A stretch of DNA of 64,000 nucleotides from Datisca glomerata (Eukaryota > Streptophyta > Magnoliopsida > Cucurbitales > Datiscaceae). Shown here piece by piece: positions 1-8,771 of the stretch. The position numbers and the translations under genes were made by a program. The notes beneath the pieces are model-generated. The model searched no databases. It was not told the origin of the DNA and saw only the letters and a list, made by a program, of their open reading frames with translations. Every line of letters starts with the position of its first letter. Within the stretch, counting starts at the first letter, position 1. The stretch lies in NCBI GenBank assembly GCA_003255025.1, contig QANY01006193.1:433646-497645 (forward strand), in the 5' to 3' direction.

Positions 1-768
1 AAATTCTCAAAGGAGAAACTTTCAACCCTTCCAATTTGGGTTAAATTGTGGAATGTTCCAATTGAATTATGGACTGAAGAAGCTCTAAGTCACATTGCTA
101 GTGCTGTGGGTATCCCTTCTCACTCTGACAATGCTACTGCCTCTGGTTATAGACATGATTATGCTAGAGTTTGTGTGAAAATTTCAGCCTCCTCTGATTT
201 GATTAAGTTTTTCACCATTGACCTTGGCCTTGACGGATGGGATCCAGTGGTGGTGGAGGTGGAGTATGAGTGTCTACCTAAGAGATGTGCTAAATGTTGC
301 CTCTTTGGTCATGATTGTGATGCTAAAGTGGCCCCTAAGAATAATCTAGCTAGTGAGGAAGAAACCGCTAGCAAAGATTCTTCTCCCCAAGATAATAGGG
401 AGCTTATGGTTTATGAGGAGCCAAAGGGTGAAATCTCTCCTCCCTTTCCTCTTAATACCATCCATGTGGAAGACCAAGTCAATGAATGGACTCAGGTGGT
501 TAGCAAAAGGAAGGGTAAGGGTCTCATTGTGCCTTGTGAGGATAAAAATGAGCCTCAAGCCTCTTCTGACTCTACATTGAGTTTGGCTCCCCCCAAAGCT
601 TCCTCAATTGTCAATATCACTATCCAACCTGGTCCTTCTCCCAAGCTCTCTAAATCAGCTTTGAAGAGGTTGAAAAAGAAGCGAACGGCTGAAGGCTTTT
701 TCTTATTGGCTGATCAAGTTACTCAGGCTCCCCCTGAGAATGGTGACTCTCTCCCCCCCTTTTTATGA
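1..768 (+). pseudogene. LINE-B ORF1 (RNA-binding protein), C-terminal part
   Basis: The frame is open from base 1, so the N-terminus lies outside the window. The start reads as the end of a DUF4283-like domain (IWVKLWNVPIELW), followed by a zinc-knuckle segment (PKRCAKCCLFGHDCD, CX2C..H.C arrangement), an acidic/polar linker and a basic tail (LKRLKKKR). ORF1 proteins of plant L1 elements bind their own RNA in the retrotransposition particle. The stop TGA (766-768) overlaps the ORF2 ATG as ATGA. This remaining part is open, but the element is dead because ORF2 is broken. Confidence 0.88.
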
Positions 769-2395
769 TGAATTTAGCTTCTTGGAATATAAGAGGGCTT
801 AATGGCCTTCTAAAGCAAGCTGAAGATAGGAAACTTTGTAAAGACTTTAAATTATCTTTTTGTGCTGTAGTTGAGACTAAGATCAAGTGTAATAATTTTG
901 CTGGACTTTCTAGATCTGTTTTTCCCAATTGGGCTACCTTTGCTAACCATTCTCCTACTAGCAAAGGTAGAATTGTTTTAGCTTGGGATCCCAAGATTTT
1001 GGATGTTCTTCTAATTGATGCCTTTGATCAAGCTATGTTTTGTAAGCTAACCATTCTCCATGAAAAGACAGATTTCTTTGTCTCTGTGGTGTATGCAGCC
1101 AATGATGCTATCTCCAGGAAGCCTTTGTGGGAAAAACTTGGCTCTCATAAGACCTTAAGTCAGGGGAAGCCTTGGCTAATTCTTGGTGACTTTAATGCTA
1201 TTTTGAAGCCTATTGTGCGTTGTGGTGGTGATTTCAAGTGGAATGATAGCTCAATTGACTTTGCTTCTTGTCTTGATCATTTGGAGGTTCTCGACCTCCC
1301 TTATAGTGGCTGTCAATTCACCTGGTGGAATGGTCAAGTTGGTGAGGGTAGCAAGATGCATAAGCTCGATAGAGCCCTGGTTAACGGTGATTGGGCTATG
1401 TTGTTTCCTGCTACTTCTTGCCATTTTCACACCCCGGGTATCTCTGATCACTCTCCTATTATTATTCAGCTTAGGGCTAACTCAGCTAGACCTAATCCTT
1501 CTTTTAAGTTCTTTGATTTTTGGATGGATTTTAAAGGCTTCTGGGCTGCTCTTAAGGATGCGTGGGAGATTGAGGTGTTTAGGACAGCCATGTTTTGTCT
1601 CTATAAGAAGCTTAAATCTGTTAAATTTGCTCTTAAGAAATTTAATGCCTCTTTTTGCTCAGATATTTCTAAAAGGGCTCTTATGGCTAGAGAAGCCCTC
1701 TCTAAAGTGCAAGCTGACCTTATTGCCTCTCCTAGTGTTGTCTCTCTTCAAGAGGAGGAGAAAATTAGATTAGCTGATTTCACTAAGCTCAGGAATGCAG
1801 AAGAAGATTTTCTGAGGCAAAAAAGCAGAGTTGATTGGCTTGCCTTGGGTGATCAGAATTCCTCTTTCTTTTTTCAGAAACTAAAGAAGAATAGAGTCAG
1901 ATCCAGAATTAATCAGTTGGTTAATGAGGAGGGTGACCTTATTACTGATGACCAGGCTATCAAAGATCAAATTCTTTCTTATTATGGGAATCTTCTTGGG
2001 ACTTCTCACATTGATCAGGGGGTGGATTGGAGTGTTCTCTCTCAGATTCTCCCTAATAAGCTCACTTAGCTATCCTCAACCACCCTTATACAGAGGAAGA
2101 CGTTCACACCACTATGTTTAGTTTGGGGAGTAGTAAAGCCCCTGGTCCATATGGCTTCTCTGCTGGTTTCTTCAAAAGATGTTGGCATATTGTGGGCAAA
2201 GATGTTACTAAGGCTGTTTTGGAGTTTTTTAGCTCCCAATCATTATTGAAACAGGTTAACTCTACTGCCATTGCTCTTATACCTAAGGTCGCCAATCCTT
2301 CTAAGGTTGGTGACTTTAGGCCTATATCTTGATGTAATGTTGTTTATAAATGCATTTCTAAAATGCTTGCTGATAGACTTAAAAGAGTGCTCCCT
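765..2395 (+). pseudogene. LINE-B ORF2, endonuclease and start of RT (broken)
   Basis: Starts at the ATG overlapping the ORF1 stop (MMNLASWNIRGLNG). The AP-endonuclease domain covers roughly residues 1-230, with the WNIRG, ETK, GDFNAI, KLDRALV and GISDHSP motifs. A linker and the beginning of the RT follow (KAPGPYGFSAGFFKRCW, LIPKVANPSKVGDFRPIS). The frame is lost at 2062-2069. Compared with the LINE-B copy near 11160, about 8 nt are missing there, giving a stop, and the RT continues in another frame from about 2070. A TGA follows FRPIS at about 2332. Homology stops at 2395, where a palindrome begins; the catalytic RT motifs are absent. Confidence 0.9.
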
Positions 2396-2465
2396 GATGG
2401 TCTTTCTGAACAGGAAGTCCTCAATAGATTACCCTATTGAGGACTTCCTGTTCAGAAAGACCATC
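2396..2465. repeat. Perfect palindrome, 32-bp arms with 6-nt spacer
   Basis: The left arm 2396-2427 is the exact reverse complement of the right arm 2434-2465, with ATTACC between them. The right arm is continuous with the foreign minus-strand frame at 2466-2696, so the left arm is an inverted copy of the edge of that insertion. LINE-B sequence ends immediately to the left. Confidence 0.95.
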
Positions 2466-2696
2466 AATATTCTACTTATATAACTTTTCTGCAGAAACAG
2501 AAAATTGACTAACAATAGATGATTCAGTAATTTGAATATCAGGAGGCATGGGCTTCTTATGCCATTTTCTCTCTAATTTATTAATTTCTAAATTCTTAAA
2601 TATTTTTTCAATATTTTTAATATTTGAAAATTCATCTATTGTGGAAGATTCGTAAGTTGATTCTGACTTATGACTATCTGAGTTAGTATTATCGTC
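2434..2696 (-). pseudogene. Unassigned retroelement-like polyprotein fragment
   Basis: A minus-strand frame, non-LINE in character, reads from about 2696 down to 2434 with one internal stop (TAG, 2472-2474) and continues into the palindrome arm. It has a Ser/Asp-rich stretch, then an Ile/Lys-rich segment with KKPMPPDIQ. Its style recalls polyproteins of plant pararetrovirus-like or other reverse-transcribing elements, but this is weak recall and I assign no family. It sits inside LINE-B ORF2 as a broken fragment with no flanking elements of its own. Confidence 0.45.
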
Positions 2697-3488
2697 TTGG
2701 ACTCTTGGATTTGAACTCTTTCTCCCTCTGGTATTTTCTCTGTGGAGCACACTTATTGCAGCTTGGAACTGGTTGGGATTGGACTACCAAGGTCAGCTCA
2801 GTGATCCAGATTGCAGCTTGGAACTGGCTTATTTCTAACTCCCATGAGCTTATCAAAATTAGAGAGGTCCATCTTCCTCCTCCTAAAGAGTCCTCTTTGG
2901 ACTCTTGGATTTGGACTGTTTCTCCCTCTACTCTTTTCTCTGTGTGACACACTTATAGGAAACTGGCTCCAGCTCGTGAAAAAGTGAGATGGGCTTTATT
3001 ACTTGGCTTGCTGTTCTTAATAGGCTTGCAACTGCGGATAGATTGGCTGCTTGGACATCCTCTCCTGGGTCTTCCAATGTTAGTAGTTGTGTACTTTGCT
3101 TGCATCCTTCAGAATCTTCTGAACACCTGTTTGTTTATTGCCCTTATTCTAGCTTTATTTGGCAGAATTTGGTTGGATTGTGTGGCTTGGTGTCTTCTCC
3201 TAGGAACTGGAATCAACTTATCTCCTGGCTCCTTGTGAAAGTTAAGAAAGGCTACTTCTTGGGCCTTATGTTGAAGCTTATGTTCAGCTCGTTTGTCTAC
3301 CATATCTGGAGAGAGAGAGAAATAATTGAATCTTTGAGGGCAAAATGAGGGACAAGAAAGTGGTCTTGGCTTGCATTAGAAATGCCATTAAAGGTAGATT
3401 TTTGAGTCTTAAAGGATTTTCTGTGACTGAAGATAACAAAACCATTCAGCTTGCCTGGGGAATGAATGACTCTATTTTTGACAATTAA
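2697..3488 (+). pseudogene. LINE-B ORF2 C-terminal region (rearranged)
   Basis: LINE-B resumes after the insertion. A segment at about 2697-2755 (GACTCTTGGATTTG...) is repeated at 2897-2955, so the region is locally duplicated. From 2984 the zf-RVT-like C-terminus is readable: TWLAVLNRLAT, SCVLCLHPSESSEHLFVYC, then WISWLL-like and FVYHIWRER motifs. A frameshift in the RER region separates the last ~45 codons; the ancestral stop is the TAA at 3486-3488, after a segment equivalent to SIFDN in sister copies. This domain is thought to assist nucleic-acid binding in plant L1 ORF2 proteins. Confidence 0.8.
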
Positions 3489-3677
3489 GCTTGGTTCTTC
3501 TATTTCTTTACGCAGTTATCTCTTGTAATCTTCTGTTAGTGTTTGGGTGCCTCCAGCTTGTGTGTTGGCTGGTTCTTTTTTTTTTGTTTCTTTTGCCTGG
3601 GGTATGCTCCTTGTATATTTGTATGTTTCTTCTTCGGTTTATACAATTTTTTAATTTATCGAAAAAAGGAAAAAAAT

Positions 3678-4015
3678 GAAGAATCCAATCCTTTAAACCA
3701 AGACCCCCCCTGAGATTTAGGGAAGCAAAGATCCTCCCAAGCTACTTTGGCCCCAGATTGCTTGGCCTTATTAGCATTCCAAAGATAACTAGGGCTGCTT
3801 AGACCAATTTAATGACCTTCTTGGGGATAATTAACAACTCGCACCAGAATTGAAACATGCCTGCCAACACTGACTTGATCAATTGAAGCCTTCCCAGCAA
3901 AAGATAAATATTTTGTTTCCCAAGATCTGATTATGGCCACAATACTCTCAACCAGCGAGTCACAGTCAGTTTTTCCCAACTTAAAAGTAATGACGAGGAC
4001 TCCCTAGTATCTCAG
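3678..4015 (-). pseudogene. LINE-C ORF2 fragment (RT C-terminal side)
   Basis: Minus-strand sequence closely matches the RT/post-RT region seen in the other LINE-C copies at 23591-23900 and 53040-53350 (same GATTTAGGGAAGCAAAGAT start and CTTCCCAGCAAAAGATAAAT body). Both ends are lost: the left side abuts the LINE-B poly(A), the right side breaks into AT-rich sequence around 4015. Confidence 0.75.
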
Positions 4016-4326
4016 TCTTTTTTTCTTATTTCTTGCTGTATCAAAAAAAGAGAAAAAAGAAAAAAAGAAAAACTGGAAAAAAAAGAAGACGAGGAGTCTA
4101 TAAAACAAACAGTAAGAATTCTTTTTATTTCAATCTTGTTTCTCATTTTCTAAATTTTTTGACAAAAAAAGAAAAATCTTGCTGTATCCACACGAGTTTG
4201 TTACAAACTCGTGTGGATTTTTGGTATTATTGGAACCGTAGAAACTCTGTATTCCATTCCTTTTCTTTTGCACTCAAATTCTTGACCCTTCGTGAGTTTT
4301 GGTTGTTACTCATTTTGAATTGTTGC
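4016..4326. other. Unassigned AT-rich spacer with A-runs
   Basis: No gene seen. The stretch holds A-rich runs (4036-4085, 4160-4177), a perfect short palindrome at 4187-4217, and anonymous sequence up to the broken end of LINE-A at about 4327. Confidence 0.5.
4187..4217. repeat. Perfect palindrome, 15-bp arms
   Basis: Arms TCCACACGAGTTTGT (4187-4201) and its exact reverse complement (4203-4217) flank a single T. It is not LINE or satellite sequence. Confidence 0.9.
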
Positions 4327-6435
4327 TGGATATTTTGATATGCATTGAAAGAGCTCTAAAGTGTCTTTACTGGTATGTACTGACTCTTTAGTTCCTTGGC
4401 AGAGCATAAGCAAATCATCAGCGAAGCAAAGGGCGCAATTTAGCTTCTCACATCTCCAATGGTACTGAAACTCAGCATGTGAAGCTGCAAATTTTAGTAA
4501 GCACGTAAGGACCTCCATGATGATCACAAAGAGGTGGGGGGAGATAGGGTCCCCTTGCCTAATACCGTTGGCTCCTCTGAAATAGCCATGAAGCTCCCCA
4601 TTTATCTCAATAAAGTAAGAATGATAGGAGATCCACTCCATAATCCAGGAGATGAAAAGATCTAGGAAATTGAGGCATTGTACAGCTTTACTAACTAATA
4701 CCCAATTCACACTGTCATATGCTTTCTTTAAGTCCTCTTTTAATGCACACATTGGCATTCCCAAAGTTCTATGATAACTCCTAAGAAGTTCTTGTGAAAG
4801 GAAGATATTGTCAGCTATCCTTCTTTCTGGAATGAAAGCACTTTGATTCTGATTTATAAGATTATAGAGCAAGGGATTCATTCTTTCAGTGAGTATCTTG
4901 GTAATGCATTTGTAAATGACATTACAACTTGAAATGGGTCTAAAGTCACCAACAAAAGTGGGATTTGGGACCTTAGGAATGAGGGTGATTGCTGTAGAAT
5001 TTCTTTCAAGAGGTTCCCTGCCTGAAAGAACTCCAAGATAGCATGTGTAACATCACAACCTACAATATGTCAAACTTTTTTGAAGAAGCTAGCGGGGAAT
5101 CCTTGAAGGTCTGGGGCTTTGTCACTGCCCATGCTAAATATAGTACTTTTGATATCATGTGATATCAAAGTTTACCAAAAAAGATAGGTGATATCAAAGT
5201 GTTGCCTTGAGACTTATCCAGTTTATTTGGGAAAGCCTGTTCCAATATGCTCCAAATGATATTTGGGGGTGGGTTAGGGGAACCCAATAGGTCTACATAG
5301 TATTGCAAGTTTGGTCCTTAACCTCCTTAGGGTCAGAGATGATTGATCCCTGGTGTGTCAAGTGTGTAATTCTTGATTTGATTCTTCTCTTTTTCATATT
5401 CTGAAAAAAGAAACAAGAATTTTGGTCTCCCAGGTTTAGCCATTGAATTCTTGATTCTTGTTTGTAGAAACTTTCTTCAGCATGTCTGAGCACAATATAT
5501 TCACTATTTGCAAGTTTTTCTTGTCCAATTAAATATGCATTGGTTGGGTCAGATGCTAACTCAATCTGATGTTGGTCAAGTTTGGCCCTAGCTAGCTTGG
5601 TCCTAGATGGTTGATCGTCGTAGAAGTGTTTATTAAATTATTTTAAAGCCACTTTCACAACTCTGAGATTTTTGCTAACCTTGAACATTGCACACCCCAT
5701 GCTTTTTCAACGGTTTGCCAAAATCATTGTCTGTTCATCTAAAAGTTAAAGAGTTGGAAAGCTATTCTGGGTTTGAGCTAATTTGAGTTCATTTGGATTA
5801 CTATGGGATTATGATCAGAAATCCCAAGTGGTGGAAACTGGCATTGCACATTTGGGAAGGAATCAACCCAGGAAGTATTCCCTAGAGCTCTATCCAGCTT
5901 ACACATTATGAAGGTACCATCTTGGCGCTTATTAGACCAGGAGAATTGGCATCCAGAATAGGCAAGGTCCTCCACCTCAATTTTGTATATGCAATCATTA
6001 AACTCATTTATACGCTCATTCCATCCTGTAACCCCTCGTGTTTTTTCATTGGGATTCCTAATCAGATTAAAGTCCTCCAAAATAAGCCAAGGTGAGGATG
6101 AGCAAATAGTGTGTTATGTTTCAAGGGAAGCCCAAATGTCCCTCCGATCACCCCTTTCATTATAAGGCATACACAAAGGTGATGAAGCAGTCAGTATTAG
6201 AATCTAGAATGGAAACCTTATAAAATATTTCTTGCGCTGAGGAGCTAAGTACAGTAAGGTTGACAAAAGCTGAGTCCCAAGCAACCCAAATTCTACCACT
6301 TGAAGAGAATGCATAAGTGGCAATGCATTCCCAATTAGGGAATACATTGCTAGCAATACCACTAAAATTACCATGCTTGACCTTAGTCTTGATAACTGAG
6401 CACATAGAAAGGGTCCAAGTGGATATATTAATCAT
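4327..6435 (-). pseudogene. LINE-A ORF2, endonuclease to mid-RT (broken)
   Basis: Starts at ATG 6433-6435 (MINISTWT) but about 23 codons of the first endonuclease motif are deleted relative to the intact LINE-A (the text jumps to LSMCSVIKTKVK). Readable endonuclease parts include GRIWVAWDS, EDFNLI, CQFSWSNK, CKLDRAL and GISDHNPIV. The linker is readable near 5293-5493 and the RT at 4306-4881, with SAFIPERRIADNIFLSQELL, KKAYDSVNW, GIRQGDPISPHLF and the catalytic CFADDLL. Several frameshifts separate the blocks. A GATATCA-containing 10-bp palindrome sits at 5148-5169. The fragment ends before the C-terminal domain. Confidence 0.87.
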
Positions 6436-6448
6436 TGGGAGGTAAGGG

Positions 6449-8031
6449 TCACCCCTTTATGTATTTCAATTTCCCACCCTTTTTTACTGGGTGAGGAGTG
6501 AGGTTAATCTTGCTTTTCTTCTTCTTTTTGCTCTTCTTCTTACCAGAGCTAGAAGAGGAGATAAGAGGAAGGGTTAAAGGAATAGGGGAGACCAAAATTG
6601 GATCACCTAAGTCAGGTACTTTCTCTTGGTTAGATTGGATAGCCTCAACCTGAAGAAGGGTAACAACTTGTCCTTCCTCCAACAAGGGAATCAGAACAAG
6701 CTCATTTGGGAAAGAGTTTGTTATTAGGGTTAGAACTTCAGCTTGGAATAGGATTCTTCTTGATTTATTTTAGGTCACCACAGTCCAAGGTTCCTCATCA
6801 GGGAGAATAGGTGGGTAAGAGTTGGCGCGGTAATCCGGGGTTGATCTAGGGGTGGGGTATCAGTCAGATGGGGAAAGAGAGGGGGTGGGGTGGTCGGTTA
6901 GGGTGGTGGGGGTGGGGTGAATGGGTTTGGGGGAGGATGTGTGGTTGGTGCTTTTGGATTGGGTTTAGATTTGTAATCACAATTATGGCCAAAGACGGAG
7001 CATTGTTGGCAACTTTTAGGAAGACCTTCGTAATCCACCTTAACCATAATCGGATCCCATCTTGCAATACCCAAATCAACATTGAAAATAGTCCACCAAT
7101 CTTGTTTAGACACTAATTTCAACACATACTCTTGCAAATATCTTCTATCTCCTTTGGCAGTAGGGGAATCATTGTATAGAGGTTTGCCAACAACACTTGC
7201 AATATGTCCAAGGGTTTCTTTAGACCATAATTCCACCGGGACATTCCAAAGTTTCACCCAAATAGGCAAAACATCAAGCCTTTCCTTACTAAAGACAAGA
7301 TTGGGTTGCTAAGGCTTCAATTAAGGGCTTCCCAAGCAGCTGCCAAGGTCCCTCATCTAAGAAGGTGTTCATTTCTTCAATTTAGTTGAATCTAAAATAG
7401 AATAAACATTTATGCACTGACACATCCACAAGCCCTCTATTTCTCCAGAATTGAAGTGAAAGCTTCTTAACTAAGTGAAGTGGGGCTGTCTTCCCAACAA
7501 AGAAACCAACCAGGCAACAATCCCATTTAGTGAAACTATCCCTAGTCACACTCCCCGGCACCATAACTGTTATTAGTCATTAATAATAGTGGTGTTCTCA
7601 TGTGCCAAAGATAATCTTTTTTTTCTCAATTTTCTTAACTTTTTGAGCCCAAGATCCATCTTGCATAGGGGGCCTAGGAAGCCTCACAAAGTTTCTTGTA
7701 AACTTGGTTTGACCCGAGAGCCTGGGAAATGTTGTTTGTGTTTTTAATTGGTACACAAGGTGCATTGTTTGTAGGTCTAGGAGGATAATACCCACACATT
7801 TTTCTAAATCCTTGAGAGAAAGCATAGAGTTCGAATTCTTCCACCACTTGATCATAAAGGGGAAAAGCTGAAGGGGGTGGGCTACGTACAAAGGGAGAGG
7901 GCAACATTGACCTTGGCCTAGGAGTATCCTTAACCAAACTAGGTGTATCCTTAACCATAGGTATATTGTAGATAAAAACTCCCAAAGAAGCAACATTCAC
8001 TCCCGAACACATTGAATGCACGAACACGCAC
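6449..8031 (-). pseudogene. LINE-A ORF1 (broken)
   Basis: Minus-strand pieces in order: PLYDQVVEEFELYAFSQGFRK (about 7870-7780), the DUF4283-like core with LVGFFVGKTAPLHLVKK (about 7560-7390), IWVKLWNVPVELW and the knuckle PKSCQQCSVFGHNCD (7269-6960), a Pro-rich tract, and a basic tail (KKKSKKKKKSK) ending at 6449. Frameshifts separate all blocks. In contrast to the other copies, ORF1 stops 13 nt before the ORF2 ATG rather than overlapping it. Confidence 0.85.
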
Positions 8032-8771
8032 ATTTGTTTTTCAGTAAATTAAAATTTTGTATACACCGAAAAAGAAAACAAACAAATATACAAGGGGCAT
8101 ACCCAGGAAAATGAAACAAAAAAGGAACCAACCAACACACAAAATGTAGGCACCCAAACACTAACAGAAGATTACAAGAGATAACAGCCTAAACAAACAG
8201 AAGAACCAAGCTTAATTGTCAAAAATAGAAGCATTCAATCCCCAGGCAAGCTGAATGGTTTTGTTATCCTCAGTCACAGAGAATCCTTTAAGACTCAAAA
8301 ATCCACCACTTGATCATAAAGGGGAAAAGCTGAAGGGGGTGGGCTACGTACAAAGGGAGATGGCGACATTGACCTTGGCCTAGGAGTATCCTTAACCAAA
8401 CTAGGTGTATCCTTAACCATAGGTATATTGTAGATAAAAACTCCCAAAGAAGCAACATTCACTCCCGAACACATTGAATGCACGAACACGCACATTTGTT
8501 TTTCAGTAAATTAAAATTTTGTATACACCGAAAAAGAAAACAAACAAATATACAAGGGGCATACCCAGGAAAATGAAACAAAAAAAGGAACCAACCAACA
8601 CACAAAATGTAGGCACCCAAACACTAACAGAAGATTACAAGAGATAACAGCCTAAACAAACAGAAGAACCAAGCTTAATTGTCAAAAATAGAAGCATTCA
8701 ATCCCCAGGCAAGCTGAATGGTTTTGTTATCCTCAGTCACAGAGAATCCTTTAAGACTCAAAAATCTACCT
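7838..8771. repeat. Direct tandem duplication, 467-bp unit
   Basis: 7838-8304 and 8305-8771 are near-identical (starting CCACCACTTGATCATAAAGG). Each unit contains the broken 5' edge of LINE-A ORF1 and the complete 3' end of LINE-B with its poly(A). The duplication therefore happened after the two LINEs became adjacent. The junction shows short similarity (AATCCACC versus AATCTACC). Confidence 0.88.

Larger units (their letters stand above)
1..3676 (+). mobile_element. LINE-B copy 1, cut by window edge
   Basis: An L1-type LINE whose 5' part lies outside the window. In order it shows the ORF1 C-terminal half, an ORF1/ORF2 overlap, ORF2 endonuclease and N-terminal RT, a foreign insertion at 2396-2696, the ORF2 C-terminus, a 3' UTR with the shared GGGGTATGC(T/C)CC element near 3600, and an interrupted A-rich tail at 3665-3676. 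The middle and end of the RT domain are missing. The tail abuts antisense LINE-C sequence, so this copy probably inserted into an older LINE-C. Confidence 0.9.
4327..8031 (-). mobile_element. LINE-A copy 1, truncated at both ends
   Basis: Minus-strand LINE with ORF1 upstream (8031-6449) and ORF2 downstream (6435-4327). The ORF2 end is lost inside the RT domain, just past the FADD motif; the N-terminal part of ORF1 is also missing, and at 8031 the element abuts the poly(A) end of LINE-B copy 2. Its closest relative in the window is the full-length LINE-A at 29222-36069. Confidence 0.85.

Noticed and set aside
5141..5200. GATATCA palindrome and its nearby third copy in LINE-A ORF2
   Set aside because: Only 10-bp arms in decayed sequence; likely a small local duplication without wider meaning.
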